64,000 nt of DNA from Paenibacillus sp. FSL K6-1330. Its GTDB lineage: Bacteria; Bacillota; Bacilli; Paenibacillales; Paenibacillaceae. The notes beneath the pieces are model-generated. The model saw only the letters and a list, made by a program, of their open reading frames with translations, made no database searches and had not been told where the DNA came from. The position numbers and the translations under genes were made by a program. Of this stretch, positions 32,977 to 42,936 are shown piece by piece. Numbering within the stretch: the stretch's first letter is position 1; each line of letters begins with the position of its first letter. The DNA lies in NCBI RefSeq assembly GCF_037976825.1, contig NZ_CP150269.1, positions 5,345,501 through 5,409,500 of the forward strand, read 5' to 3'.

Positions 32977-33918
32977 TTACAGACCTATCAAGGTGATCAC
33001 GGAATCGCTGAGCGCTTCCATGTAAAGCGGGTCACTGTTCAAGGAGTCGATACGCTCAAGCCGCATATCCATTTCCTTGGCAATGCTTTTGGCTTCAATA
33101 TCCAGATCGTACAGGACCTCAAGATGATCCGAGACGAAACCGACCGGCGCAACCAGTACATCCTCGACCTGCTCTTCTTTATTCAACGTTTGCAGCGTAT
33201 CCAGAATGTCAGGACCGAGCCAAGGCTCCGCCGTCCGACCAGCACTTTGCCATGTGAACTGCCACTTCTTGACGCCGGCCTGTTCGGCTACGGCTTTGGA
33301 TGTCTCGAGCAGCTGCTCCTGATAGGGATCTCCGATGGACAAAATGCGTTCCGGGAGGCTGTGAGCACTGAACAGCACTCTCACGCTGTCCCGGTCAGCC
33401 CCTGCTTCCTCGAACTGGTTCAGCTTGGCGGACACCCGATCGGCAAAGGCCTCGATCAGTTTCGGATGCATGTGATAGCTCTCCACAAACGAGATCTCAA
33501 GTCCCAACTCATCCGCTTTGGCTTGAGCGCGCTTCACGTAGGATCCGATGCTCATGGTGGAGTAATGAGGTGCCAGCACGATGCCGACGGCTTCCTTAAT
33601 GCCGTCCCGCACCATTTGCTCAACACCATCTTCGATGTACGGTGCTGCGTGCTTTAGTCCCTGATAGCATACAAACTCAAGATCGATCGCGCGAGGATCC
33701 GCATTTAATGTATCCTCCAGCGTGCGTACCTGTCGGTCCGTATTCTCCCGGAGTGGAAAGACCCCCCCAACAATCGCCTCATAGCGGTCAGTAAGCTCCT
33801 TGAGCTGCTCCTCCGACGGCTTGTTCCCGCGACGGATGTGGGTATAATAACTCTCGATTCCTTCCATGTTCTCCGGAGTACCGTAGGACATAACCAACAC
33901 GCCAATCTTGTTCTTCAT
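32977..33918 (-). CDS. hemH: coproporphyrin III ferrochelatase
   Basis: The 313-residue soluble enzyme inserts iron into coproporphyrin III in the Gram-positive heme pathway. The active-site His is in LFSAHSLPERI and the acidic partner in the QSAGRTAEPWLGPD segment, typical of Bacillus-type CpfC. It lies 35 bases downstream of hemE and ends in a terminator. The usual third gene, hemY, is absent; capA follows instead. Confidence 0.94.
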   Translation of the reverse strand: MKNKIGVLVMSYGTPENMEGIESYYTHIRRGNKPSEEQLKELTDRYEAIVGGVFPLRENTDRQVRTLEDTLNADPRAIDLEFVCYQGLKHAAPYIEDGVEQMVRDGIKEAVGIVLAPHYSTMSIGSYVKRAQAKADELGLEISFVESYHMHPKLIEAFADRVSAKLNQFEEAGADRDSVRVLFSAHSLPERILSIGDPYQEQLLETSKAVAEQAGVKKWQFTWQSAGRTAEPWLGPDILDTLQTLNKEEQVEDVLVAPVGFVSDHLEVLYDLDIEAKSIAKEMDMRLERIDSLNSDPLYMEALSDSVITLIGL

Positions 33919-33953
33919 ACCAACTCACCTCTGACTAATAAAATATTCAACAT

Positions 33954-35012
33954 TTAAGAGCGTTGTGCACCTGCGTGCAGTGCCTGAGCGGAGTATTCGT
34001 GAATATACGATGTCAACTCACGCAGTTTCTCTAGCGAAGCCTCCGGGAATAAACCGTGCCCTAGATTAAACACAAAGCCGGGCTCCTGAATCCCTTGATC
34101 GATAATCTCCTTCGCATACTGCTGGATGACCGGCATCGGTCCGGTCAGAACGGTCGGGTCCAGATTGCCCTGAACAGCATACTTATGCTCTAAACGGCTG
34201 CGTCCTTCTGCAATGGACACTCGCCAGTCGAGACCGATGACATCCGTGCTGAGATGCGTAAGCGTAGGGAGCAGCTCACCCGAGCTCACGCCTGGAAAAT
34301 AAATTTTCGGAACACTCAGGTCCTGAAGCTCCGCAAAAATACGCGTAATCGTTGGTAGGACAAACGTTTGGAAATCCTGTGGAGACAATGCCCCCACCCA
34401 GCTGTCGAACAATTGAAACGCTTTCCCGCCGTTAGCGACGTGGGCACGCAAATAAGCGATCACCATATCCCCAAGTTTGTCCATCAGCGAGAACCATACC
34501 TTCGGCTCACTGTACATGAGCTCTTTCGTGCGAAGATAATTTTTGGATGGTCTGCCTTCGATCAGGTAGCTGGCAATCGTGAACGGAGCGCCGGCAAATG
34601 TGATAAGCGGCACTTCCAGCTCCTTATCCAGGATACGGATCGTCTCCAGGACATGTCCAAGATCCCCCTCGACATCAATCGGGCGTAGTTTCTCTACATC
34701 CGCCGCAGATCGGATCGGATTATCAATCACCGGGCCGATATTTTTCACGATATCGAAGTCTACCCCGATTGAGGCAACGGGATTCATAATATCGGAATAT
34801 AAAATAGCCGCGTCTACACCAAGCTTCCGTACGGGCATCAAGGTTACCTCTGCCGCCAGCTCCGGTTGACTGCATATTTCCAGTAAGGAGTACTTTTCTT
34901 TAATCTTTCGATACTCCGGGTCGTAGCGTCCCGCTTGACGCATGTACCACACAGGAACATGATTCACTTCCTGCTTACGGCAAGCGCGAATGAATTGATC
35001 GTTATAGGTCAT
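33954..35012 (-). CDS. hemE: uroporphyrinogen decarboxylase
   Basis: The 352-residue enzyme decarboxylates uroporphyrinogen III to coproporphyrinogen III in the cytoplasm. N-terminal PVWYMRQAGRYDPEYR and central FAGAPFTIASYLIEG are the two family signatures, and the substrate-binding Asp is in ILYSDIMNP. hemH follows on the same strand, so the pair matches the Bacillus hemEH order. Confidence 0.95.
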   Translation of the reverse strand: MTYNDQFIRACRKQEVNHVPVWYMRQAGRYDPEYRKIKEKYSLLEICSQPELAAEVTLMPVRKLGVDAAILYSDIMNPVASIGVDFDIVKNIGPVIDNPIRSAADVEKLRPIDVEGDLGHVLETIRILDKELEVPLITFAGAPFTIASYLIEGRPSKNYLRTKELMYSEPKVWFSLMDKLGDMVIAYLRAHVANGGKAFQLFDSWVGALSPQDFQTFVLPTITRIFAELQDLSVPKIYFPGVSSGELLPTLTHLSTDVIGLDWRVSIAEGRSRLEHKYAVQGNLDPTVLTGPMPVIQQYAKEIIDQGIQEPGFVFNLGHGLFPEASLEKLRELTSYIHEYSAQALHAGAQRS

Positions 35013-35200
35013 GATTAGGCCCCCATCAATGTGTATAAAGTTTCCTAAATTTCATTATGCCCTTTTTAAAAGTAAGTAACAACCGTCTTACATGGACATC
35101 CTATGAAAATCACATGACAATCTTATGACATTGTTAGCTTTTGGCACTTTTTAAATATGTTATACTGAAAGAACGGCATTTTTAGGGTACTCCCGCAATT

Positions 35201-35219
35201 CGCCCGGTCATTCCGGGCT
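35201..35219 (+). other. small hairpin in the MFS leader
   Basis: GCCCGG pairs with CCGGGC across five bases upstream of the ribosome site. A -10-like TATACT lies about 40 bases before it. No T-run, so not a terminator. Confidence 0.35.
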
Positions 35220-35249
35220 CGACAGCTTAGAAAGGAAGTGAAGGGCACA

Positions 35250-36461
35250 TTGACCAATTGGAAAATCAATCTCATTGTGCTTTGGTTCGGACAGTTTTTG
35301 GTCAACTCCGGGATGACAATGATCACCCCGTTCCTGACATTATACCTGGCGCAAGACCTGAATGTTGTTGGAGACCGGGAAATAGGACTATGGGCAGGAT
35401 TGATATTCGCCGCCAACTTCCTGACATCATTCATTTTTCAACCGATCTGGGGAAAAGTCGCAGATAAATACGGACGCAAAATCATGCTGCTGCGCTCCGG
35501 CTTCGGCATGGCGCTGGTCATTGCCTGCATGGGCTTTGCTACCCATCCATGGCATCTGCTGGTTCTGCGTTTGCTGAACGGTACCATATCGGGATTTAAT
35601 CCTGCGGCGATATCGCTCGTATCAAGCACGACGCCAAAGAATCGAATGGGATTTGCGATGGGCATCATGCAGTCGGGACAAGTTGCAGGCACCATTCTCG
35701 GTCCGTTGATCGGCGGACTCATGGCCAGTTGGGTCGGATTCCGGCCAATCTTCTATATCACCGGCGGACTGATCTTTGCCGCTTCGATGCTTGCCTTGTT
35801 CCTGGTTAAAGAAAACTTCAACCGCGAGCAGGCAGCCAAGGCGCCGCAGCCCTCGGTTATTGCCGGGCTTAAAGAGCTGAGCCACATTCCGCAGCTGCCG
35901 GCGTTATTCGCCGTCACGTTCCTGCTGCAATTCGCCATGATTAGTCCCATGGCACTGCTCCCGCTGTACGTTCAGAAACTGCATGGAACCGCGGTGGATA
36001 TTGCGATATGGGCCGGGTTCGTTGTAGCCGTAACGGGGCTGTCAAACATGATCGCCTCCCCGATTCTCGGCAAGCTCAGCGACAAGGTCGGTGCGCACCG
36101 CATCTTGACCTACGCCTTGATCGGTACGGGACTTACGCTGATCCCGCAAGCCTTCGTTCAATCGGTGTGGCAGTTGATTATTGTGCGGTTCATGATGGGC
36201 GTCTTCATGGGCGGGCTGCTGCCGAGTGTCAACGCGCTGATTCGCTCTTACACGCCGGACGGCATGGAAAGCCGCTCCTTTGGTTTCAATACAAGCTCGC
36301 TTGCGCTTGGCAACATGCTGGGCGCGGTGATCGGCGGATTCTTATCCGGTTTCATCGGAATCGAAGGATTGTTTATTACTTCCGGCTGCCTGCTGATCAT
36401 CAATATGATGTGGGTGAGACGAAAGCTGTTCTCGCAAAAGCCTTCGCCCAAATATCGTTGA
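35250..36461 (+). CDS. multidrug-type MFS transporter
   Basis: The 403-residue protein has twelve helices and motif A GKVADKYGRKIMLLRS after helix 2, with the drug-exporter motif C-like MQSGQVAGTILGPLIGG in helix 5. This places it in the DHA1 (MdtG/NorA-like) group. The start is ambiguous: TTG (MTNWKINLIVLWFG) fits relatives, while a GTG four codons earlier overlaps the AAGGAAG site. Substrates are unknown. Divergent from hemE and ended by a strong terminator. Confidence 0.85.
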   Translation: MTNWKINLIVLWFGQFLVNSGMTMITPFLTLYLAQDLNVVGDREIGLWAGLIFAANFLTSFIFQPIWGKVADKYGRKIMLLRSGFGMALVIACMGFATHPWHLLVLRLLNGTISGFNPAAISLVSSTTPKNRMGFAMGIMQSGQVAGTILGPLIGGLMASWVGFRPIFYITGGLIFAASMLALFLVKENFNREQAAKAPQPSVIAGLKELSHIPQLPALFAVTFLLQFAMISPMALLPLYVQKLHGTAVDIAIWAGFVVAVTGLSNMIASPILGKLSDKVGAHRILTYALIGTGLTLIPQAFVQSVWQLIIVRFMMGVFMGGLLPSVNALIRSYTPDGMESRSFGFNTSSLALGNMLGAVIGGFLSGFIGIEGLFITSGCLLIINMMWVRRKLFSQKPSPKYR

Positions 36462-36508
36462 TCCCCCTGGGTCTGTCATCTAGATGGAGCGAGTCTCCCA
36501 AACCAAAC

Positions 36509-36558
36509 AACAAAGGGCTGTCCCGTGGTCTACATCGACCCGTGGACAGCCCTTTGTT
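36509..36558. terminator. bidirectional terminator between the MFS and O-methyltransferase genes
   Basis: AACAAAGGGCTGTCC and GGACAGCCCTTTGTT are exact complements. Confidence 0.82.
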
Positions 36559-36694
36559 ATATTCATGTACCCGTCAAATCACCTACATCCATGGGCCATG
36601 CGCCGGATTATACCAGGCGGCAAGCTACAAAATGACCCGATGCACTCCTTCCAATGGTTATCTGATCGTCCAGCACATCTCGCTATTGATTGTT

Positions 36695-37354
36695 TCATCC
36701 TTTAACTCGTGCAAGGATCAGCCCGTCATAAGCGGGCAGCAGCGTGCTGATCAGCCTCTTGTCCGTCGCGATGACTTCATTAAACCGGCGTACCGCTTGA
36801 ACCGAAGGACCGTTCTTCTCCGAGTTCAGTGTTCTGCCGCGCAAAAAGCAGTTATCCCCAGCTATAAGCGCACCCGGATTCGCAAGCTCCAAGGCATATT
36901 CCAAGTACAGAGGATAGTTCTCCTTATCCGCATCAATAAAGAAAAAATCGAATGTCCGCCCTTCCTGCTTCAAAGCTTCCAGACTATCCGCCGCCGGACC
37001 GATGCGGTACTCCACCTGATCCTTGAATCCGGCCTTCTCCAGATGCCTGCCTGCAAGTTGCGCATATTCTTCCTTCAGCTCGAGTGAGGTGAGTTTGCCG
37101 TCCGCAGGAAGCCCTCGGCACAGACAGATGCCGCTATAACCGCCAAGGGCACCGATTTCGAGAATATTTCTAGCGCCGGCCGTCTGTACCAGCATGGTCA
37201 GCAGTCGGCCATATACCGGTGCCACCGAAACCTCCGGCATCCCATGCTCGCGGATGACCTCTATCACGAACTGAAGCTCTTCATCTTCAGGGTATAATTG
37301 GTTAACATAATCATCAGGGGTCGTAAGCAATGAATCCGCCTCCTTTGTCTTCAT
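36695..37354 (-). CDS. O-methyltransferase (class I SAM, YrrM/catechol type)
   Basis: A 219-residue SAM-dependent enzyme. The SAM-binding loop is LEIGALGGYSGICL, the acidic ribose contact is SLELKEEYAQ, and the metal/substrate Asp is in FIDADKENYPLY, all standard for the catechol O-methyltransferase-like family. B. subtilis YrrM (TrmR) of this family methylates tRNA 5-hydroxyuridine, so a tRNA target is possible, although YrrM normally sits beside peptidase genes absent here. Confidence 0.88.
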   Translation of the reverse strand: MKTKEADSLLTTPDDYVNQLYPEDEELQFVIEVIREHGMPEVSVAPVYGRLLTMLVQTAGARNILEIGALGGYSGICLCRGLPADGKLTSLELKEEYAQLAGRHLEKAGFKDQVEYRIGPAADSLEALKQEGRTFDFFFIDADKENYPLYLEYALELANPGALIAGDNCFLRGRTLNSEKNGPSVQAVRRFNEVIATDKRLISTLLPAYDGLILARVKG

Positions 37355-37492
37355 AAGATGCGTTGTTTCCCGTTAAACCTAACGAGAACTATCATATGAT
37401 AATTGTCTTAGTCAATGCAATCGCCTATACTATATAGATTGAACCGGCGGCGACTATCGCCGTACACATGTTAAATGGAGTTGACGTCGTTA

Positions 37493-38641
37493 ATGCCTCG
37501 ATTACAATTGATCGCGACGGCCCCGATGGGGCTGGAAGCTGTCGTTGCCCGCGAGTTGAAAGAGCTCGGGTACACCGACATGGAAGTAGAGAATGGTAGA
37601 GTTACCTTTTCAGGTGACCTGATTGATATTTGCCGCTGCAATCTGTGGCTCCGGACGTCGGACCGTATTCTCGTCAAGATGGGTGAGTTTAAAGCCTTTA
37701 CCTTCGACGAACTCTTTGAAGGAACCAAAGCTCTTCCATGGGAAGAGTGGATTCCGGCGGATGGCGAATTTCCTGTGGAAGGGCGTTCCCATAAATCGCA
37801 GCTTAGCAGCGTTCCCGCCTGTCAGGGCATCGTGAAAAAAGCAATCGTGGAGAAGCTGAAGCTCTCGCACCGTACGGAATGGTTTCCCGAGGACGGCCCC
37901 CGTTATGTAGTCGAGGTTTCTCTCTTGAAGGATCGAGCCATACTGACCCTTGATACTACAGGACCAGCCCTTCATAAACGTGGCTACCGCAAGCTGGTTA
38001 CGGAAGCTCCGCTGAAGGAAACCATGGCTTCCGCCCTGCTGCAATTAAGCCGCTGGGGCCCGCATCGTCCGCTGTATGACCCATGCTGCGGTTCGGGCAC
38101 CATTCTGATCGAAGCCGCCATGATGGCCTGGAATATTGCGCCCGGCCTGCGCCGCTCGTTCCCGTCCGAGCATTGGGATATCATCGGAGACAACCTCTGG
38201 GAAGATGCGCGCGAGGAGGCTTTTGACGCTGTGAAGGACGATATTCCGCTGCATATCGCCGGAAGCGATATCGACCCGAAAGCGATCGAAGTAGCCAAAG
38301 CCGCCGCCAAAAGTGCGGGACTTGCCGGCGAAATCGACTTTAGAGTCCTCCCTGCTGCCAAAGCCATACCTGAAGGTGAATATGGTTGTATTATCACCAA
38401 TCCACCCTATGGCGAGCGGTTAAGCGAGAAAGAAGAGGTTGAACGTCTCATTCGCCAGCTCGGATCCGTAACGCATTCACTCCCGACCTGGTCCTTCTTC
38501 GCGCTTAGCCCGACCAAGCAATTCGAGCATTACTTCGGCCGCAAGGCGGACAAGCGCCGCAAGCTGTTCAATGGCCGGATCGAATGCCAGTATTATCAAT
38601 ACCTGGGCCCCTTGCCGCCGCGTAACAAATCGGCGGAATAA
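37493..38641 (+). CDS. THUMP-domain class I RNA methyltransferase (RlmL/YpsC type)
   Basis: The 382-residue protein has an N-terminal ferredoxin-like plus THUMP region (about residues 1-155) and a Rossmann methyltransferase domain with LYDPCCGSGTILIEAA, the acidic AGSDIDPKAIEVA and the amine-methylating NPPYGERL motif, so it should make N2-methylguanosine in rRNA or tRNA. YpsC is the Bacillus equivalent. The ATG used has GGAG twelve bases upstream; an in-frame ATG six codons earlier lacks any site. Confidence 0.9.
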   Translation: MPRLQLIATAPMGLEAVVARELKELGYTDMEVENGRVTFSGDLIDICRCNLWLRTSDRILVKMGEFKAFTFDELFEGTKALPWEEWIPADGEFPVEGRSHKSQLSSVPACQGIVKKAIVEKLKLSHRTEWFPEDGPRYVVEVSLLKDRAILTLDTTGPALHKRGYRKLVTEAPLKETMASALLQLSRWGPHRPLYDPCCGSGTILIEAAMMAWNIAPGLRRSFPSEHWDIIGDNLWEDAREEAFDAVKDDIPLHIAGSDIDPKAIEVAKAAAKSAGLAGEIDFRVLPAAKAIPEGEYGCIITNPPYGERLSEKEEVERLIRQLGSVTHSLPTWSFFALSPTKQFEHYFGRKADKRRKLFNGRIECQYYQYLGPLPPRNKSAE

Positions 38642-38663
38642 CGAAATGACGCTTCCTGCAATC

Positions 38664-38685
38664 GCCGCCCTTGGGCGGCTTTTTT
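38664..38685 (+). terminator. terminator after the RlmL-like gene
   Basis: GCCGCCC-TT-GGGCGGC followed by six Ts. Confidence 0.88.
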
Positions 38686-38712
38686 GCTCGGTCATCCAGG
38701 CCAAGCTATAAT
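38684..38712 (+). promoter_or_regulatory. promoter of the LTA synthase-like gene
   Basis: TTGCTC, 17 bases, TATAAT. The -35 overlaps the T-run of the preceding terminator. Confidence 0.5.
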
Positions 38713-38746
38713 AAAAAGATGTTTTTGAAAAAAGGAGGATACCCAC

Positions 38747-40732
38747 GTGCTCTCATCCCCATCATGGAGCGATATCCGAAGCCGGGTCTCCAAAGGGCTG
38801 CATTACCGATACACCGCATATTTATTATTCCTTATCCTCATGATGTACAAGCTGATCATGCTTGATCATCATCTCCATATTACCAACATGAAGCTGGATC
38901 AGACAGACTATGTGATCGCTGTTGGCTCGCTCCTGCTGATCTCCTTCTGGACCTTGTGGCTTCCGGCAAGAGGCCGGCTTGCGGCCTTAACTTTCTTAAA
39001 TCTCTTATGGACGGGGATTCTGTACGCCGATTTGATCTATTATCGCTACTTCGATGATTTCATTACAGTGCCGGTACTTATGCAGGCCGGACAAGTCGGT
39101 TCCCTCGGGGATAGCATTCGTTCCCTGATTCATGCGTCCGATCTGTTCTTTTTTATCGATTGGCTTATGATCGTCCCATTTACTGCCGTGATGGTGTTCC
39201 GCAAACGGAGATCCACCTTGGGAACTTACACTCTCCCGGGTGAAAATCGCCAGCATCGGCGGAACCGGATCATTCGCCGTTTGGTAACAGGCACACTTGT
39301 GTTCATCCTCGGCATGGTCATGACTTTCATTCCGATCAAGAAAGCGTCCAATACATGGGCCGTTGGCCTCTTTGAAGGCAATTGGTGGAATATTACGCTG
39401 TATAATGTGACGGGACTGATCGGCTTTCACGGTTATGATATCTACCGTTATGGACGAGATCATCTCGTGGGGCAGCCCAAGCTTCCGGAAGAGGAAATCA
39501 ATCAGATCAAGGCATGGTTTGATGCTAAACGTATGGAGCCGTCCGATACGGACGCCTTGTTTGGCAAGTATAAAGGCAGCAATGTCATCATGATTCAGAC
39601 GGAGGCCTTCATGAATTTTGTCATCGGCCAGTCGATCGGGGGGCAGGAAATCACCCCTAACTTCAACCGTTTGATGAAGGACAGTATGTATTTCAGCAAT
39701 TTTTATCATCAAACCGGTCAAGGGCGAACGTCCGACGCGGACTTTGTCACGCACAGCTCCTTGCTTCCGCTGCCTACAGGTTCCGTATTTACGCGATATG
39801 CTGATCGCGAGTACGATACCCTTCCGGAGATTCTGAAAGAACAGGGCTATGGCGCAAACGTGTTCCATGCCTATGACAGCAGCTTCTGGAACCGTACCAC
39901 AATGTACCGAGAAATGAATTACGACCGGTTTTACAGCAAGAAAGATTTTGAAATGAACGATGTGCAGGGATGGTCATTGAGCGACAAAGCGTTCTTCGCG
40001 CAATCGCTGGATGCGATGAAAGGCATCAAAGAGCCCTTCTATTCCTTCCTGATTACGTTAACGAGCCATCATCCGTATTATGTCCCCAAGGATGGGGTGA
40101 AGCTGGATACAGGGGCTTTTGAAGGCTCAATATTCGGGAACTATTTGCAGTCGATCCACTATGTTGACGAAGCATTCGGCCAGTTTGTCGAGCAGATGAA
40201 ACAGCAAGGACTGTGGGATAACACCATATTGATCATCTATGGGGATCACGACAATTCGATCAAAGAAAAAGCGGACTATGAGAAATTCCTGGGACGAGAA
40301 CTGAATGCACTCGACATGGAGCAAATCATGAATCAGGTTCCCCTGCTCATCCGCCTGCCTGATGGGAAGCAAGCCGGAGTATATCCGGAAGCCGCTGGCA
40401 TGATGAACGTGACACCAAGTATTCTTCATCTTCTCGGCGTGCCAAAAGAACCGTATTACTGGATCGGAAGCCATCTGTTGGATAACAAGCCGCGTCTAAT
40501 TCCGCTGCGCAGCGGCGCATTCTCCGATGAGAAAGTGTTCTACCTGCCAACCGAAACGGCCGGACTTGAAGGGGGAACCTGCTACGATCTTGCGACGCGT
40601 CAGCCGACCGATATTCAGGCCTGCCGTGAAGGTTATGATAAGACACAGGAGCAGCTGCGTATTTCCGATCAAGTGATCACGTATGACCTGCTGAAGTTAT
40701 TTAAATCACAGGGCGAAGCGAATGCCCGATAA
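38747..40732 (+). CDS. lipoteichoic acid synthase-family sulfatase-fold protein
   Basis: A 661-residue protein with five N-terminal membrane helices (about residues 20-200) and an extracellular alkaline-phosphatase/sulfatase domain. The nucleophile Thr is in GQGRTSDADF, the first metal-binding Glu in MIQTEAFMNF, and the later metal ligands in IYGDHDNS. This is the LtaS layout: it transfers glycerol phosphate from phosphatidylglycerol or primes the polymer. It starts with GTG after AAGGAGG. Which LtaS paralog it is cannot be settled here. Confidence 0.9.
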   Translation: MLSSPSWSDIRSRVSKGLHYRYTAYLLFLILMMYKLIMLDHHLHITNMKLDQTDYVIAVGSLLLISFWTLWLPARGRLAALTFLNLLWTGILYADLIYYRYFDDFITVPVLMQAGQVGSLGDSIRSLIHASDLFFFIDWLMIVPFTAVMVFRKRRSTLGTYTLPGENRQHRRNRIIRRLVTGTLVFILGMVMTFIPIKKASNTWAVGLFEGNWWNITLYNVTGLIGFHGYDIYRYGRDHLVGQPKLPEEEINQIKAWFDAKRMEPSDTDALFGKYKGSNVIMIQTEAFMNFVIGQSIGGQEITPNFNRLMKDSMYFSNFYHQTGQGRTSDADFVTHSSLLPLPTGSVFTRYADREYDTLPEILKEQGYGANVFHAYDSSFWNRTTMYREMNYDRFYSKKDFEMNDVQGWSLSDKAFFAQSLDAMKGIKEPFYSFLITLTSHHPYYVPKDGVKLDTGAFEGSIFGNYLQSIHYVDEAFGQFVEQMKQQGLWDNTILIIYGDHDNSIKEKADYEKFLGRELNALDMEQIMNQVPLLIRLPDGKQAGVYPEAAGMMNVTPSILHLLGVPKEPYYWIGSHLLDNKPRLIPLRSGAFSDEKVFYLPTETAGLEGGTCYDLATRQPTDIQACREGYDKTQEQLRISDQVITYDLLKLFKSQGEANAR

Positions 40733-40805
40733 CCGGGCCTAACATTAACAAATTCCAAATTTTATTCAGCCTCTGATCGCTGTTGACTGGGGCTGCTTTA
40801 AACCA

Positions 40806-40848
40806 AACCAACCAGGCTGATCATATCCATCAGCCTGGTTGGTTTTTC
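40806..40848 (+). terminator. terminator after the LTA synthase-like gene
   Basis: AACCAACCAGGCTGA and its complement around nine bases, then TTTTC. Confidence 0.85.
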
Positions 40849-40850
40849 GA

Positions 40851-40880
40851 GCTAGGCGTGTCCGAAGAGGCACGCCTAGC
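40851..40880 (-). terminator. hairpin after the serine hydrolase operon
   Basis: GCTAGGCGTG pairs exactly with CACGCCTAGC around ten bases. No T-run follows on the minus strand, so termination is uncertain. Confidence 0.5.
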
Positions 40881-40924
40881 TGCATTTATGAAGAATCATC
40901 TTTTTACTGGTAACATTTCTTATA

Positions 40925-42385
40925 TCAAGCCCGGCGGGTAACCGACTCAAGATGTTTTCTCCGATTGACAAGCGTTCCGTACATCAGCACAAGCCCCATC
41001 CATGCCAGGCTAGCAACAATCCCGAGTGTCATATAGGCAATGTCAGGTGCAAAGAGTCGTATGGAATTCCAAGGGGAGCTTGTCAGACGCGTGAAGAGCG
41101 GAATGATGCCAGCTGACATCGCAAATAGAACCAAACTCAGCGGAAGCGTGAGATATAACTTCAAGTTGCGTTTCTTCATTCTTAGCAGCAACCATATCAG
41201 AATAGCGAGCAGGATGAACAAAGTTCCCGCCAATCCCCAAATCATCGGATGGACTCCAGCGGAAGGAGGTTTCGGGTCTTGTCCGTCTAGTATCCCCCTC
41301 AAATCCTTTGAGACCTGAGACAATCTGGCTTCCTCCAAAATGTGATTCTTGTTGGTTAAAATAACGGCCCCTACGCCCCGATCAGGGATGAAGAAGATTT
41401 CCGCCCGTGCCTCCGGCGTTGATCCGGAATGCCATACCAGAGTCTCGCCTTGGTCCGTCTCGCTTATTCTCCAGCCAAAACCATAGGCGCGATCCGGTCG
41501 ATGCTGAACTAGAGGCGACAGGAGCAGCTCCTTATATTCTCGACGAAGCAACATGTCGTTATCTTGGAGCAAAAATTGGAGATACCGTGCCATATCGTCG
41601 ATACTCGCCGTGATATAACCATAAGAAGCACCGCTATTGTCATAGGGAACGCTGCTCACTCGCGGATAGCCGAACCAGGATTGATACCCTTGTTCAAACC
41701 CGGATCGAACCGCCCGCTCCTCATCGGCTGCAGCTGTACTCATGCCCAGCGGGCCAAACACATGCTGCTCCATATAATCGGCATAGGATTGACCCGACAC
41801 CTCCTCCAGAACTGCACCCAGGATCATATAATTGGCGTTACTGTATTGATGTTGTTCCCCTGGCGCTCTGCTAAGCTTCGCGTGGGAGAGATTGCGCACA
41901 TTCTCTTTCAGGGCAGAAGCATCCTTCGCACCCACATCGGAATACTCCATGCCCGTATATGTACTATATCCGCTCGTCTGAGCAAGCAATTGCCTTATCG
42001 TTATTGACGACGCCTCGGAAGACGCTTCGGCCGCAAACCATGGCAGATAGGTCCCAATGGACTCATCCAAGTCGACCTGGCCCGACTCCACAAGCTGGAC
42101 AATCCCTAACGCCGTCATGGATTTGGAGATGGATCCGAGGAAAAATGGAGTATTGGAGCTGACCGTGCTGCCTTCTGCTGTAACGCCATAACTGTTTGTA
42201 TACAGCGTGTCCCCATCCTGTACGATGGCAACGGAAAGGCCCGGAATTTGATATTCCTCCATCATCGCTTTCATGTAGAGGGCAACCTTATCGGTCATGC
42301 CTTCATCCGCTTCGACAACGTTCCCCCATGTCGGAAGTAGAAATGCTAGAACGGTTACAACGACATACGTCCACTTCTTTCTCAT
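40925..42385 (-). CDS. beta-lactamase-fold serine hydrolase with membrane tail
   Basis: A 486-residue exported protein: signal sequence (residues 1-26), a class C/PBP4*-like domain with SxxK at S85-K88 (SISK), a YSN motif near residue 178 and an HSGSTPE motif near 320, then about three membrane helices from residue 380 on. The helices would anchor it with the catalytic domain outside. Such proteins are D-peptidases or esterases of unclear substrate. Its start overlaps the HAAS-domain gene by four bases. Confidence 0.88.
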   Translation of the reverse strand: MRKKWTYVVVTVLAFLLPTWGNVVEADEGMTDKVALYMKAMMEEYQIPGLSVAIVQDGDTLYTNSYGVTAEGSTVSSNTPFFLGSISKSMTALGIVQLVESGQVDLDESIGTYLPWFAAEASSEASSITIRQLLAQTSGYSTYTGMEYSDVGAKDASALKENVRNLSHAKLSRAPGEQHQYSNANYMILGAVLEEVSGQSYADYMEQHVFGPLGMSTAAADEERAVRSGFEQGYQSWFGYPRVSSVPYDNSGASYGYITASIDDMARYLQFLLQDNDMLLRREYKELLLSPLVQHRPDRAYGFGWRISETDQGETLVWHSGSTPEARAEIFFIPDRGVGAVILTNKNHILEEARLSQVSKDLRGILDGQDPKPPSAGVHPMIWGLAGTLFILLAILIWLLLRMKKRNLKLYLTLPLSLVLFAMSAGIIPLFTRLTSSPWNSIRLFAPDIAYMTLGIVASLAWMGLVLMYGTLVNRRKHLESVTRRA

Positions 42386-42936
42386 AACACGCTTCCTCCT
42401 TTTGTAAAACGGAGGGCACGTCTATGTTTTCTTTTACCAAAGACGTAGACCAGAATCGTAACGAGCACCGATATCGAAAGGCTGGATACGATCAACATCA
42501 TATTCCACCACATCTGATCGGATATCCGGTACAACAGATTGAAGCCGGTTATCTCAAACCCCTTCACCCATGCCGTCGTTAATGAGAAGGAAAACAACAG
42601 CTGACATAGGATATAAACGGCCGCAAAGACCAGTGGATATTTCATAAAGCCCCATACACTAAGCCGCCCGCTACGCGGTTCCGGTTCTTCAGGAACAGAC
42701 TCGAGATCCCTGGCGTCTTGTACTCTAACCAAACCTTGCACCTCTGCATAATCCCTGACATACATATTGGGAGAGCCCAGATCTTCAAGACCATTCTCCC
42801 CGTGCTCCCTGCTTGCCTCCAGATGCTCCTGGATCTGTTCGACAACGGCCTCGACCTGGCTTGACGTCATTTCGTATCGTTTCAACTCGCGGCGAACGGC
42901 CGCGATAAATTGTTCTTCTTCATAGGATAATATCAT
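42382..42936 (-). CDS. HAAS-domain membrane protein
   Basis: The 184-residue protein opens with a helical HAAS-type domain (about residues 1-70; FIAAVRRELKRYEMTSSQVEAVVEQIQEHL) and ends with two or three membrane helices (about 100-170). HAAS proteins typically pair with PadR regulators and act as membrane signal transducers. Both gene boundaries are ATGA overlaps, so PadR, HAAS protein and serine hydrolase are made together. Confidence 0.78.
   Translation of the reverse strand: MILSYEEEQFIAAVRRELKRYEMTSSQVEAVVEQIQEHLEASREHGENGLEDLGSPNMYVRDYAEVQGLVRVQDARDLESVPEEPEPRSGRLSVWGFMKYPLVFAAVYILCQLLFSFSLTTAWVKGFEITGFNLLYRISDQMWWNMMLIVSSLSISVLVTILVYVFGKRKHRRALRFTKGGSVL

Noticed and set aside
36008..37087. 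359-codon open frame crossing the MFS gene end, a terminator and the O-methyltransferase gene
   Set aside because: It runs through a strong bidirectional terminator and overlaps two clear genes in other frames.
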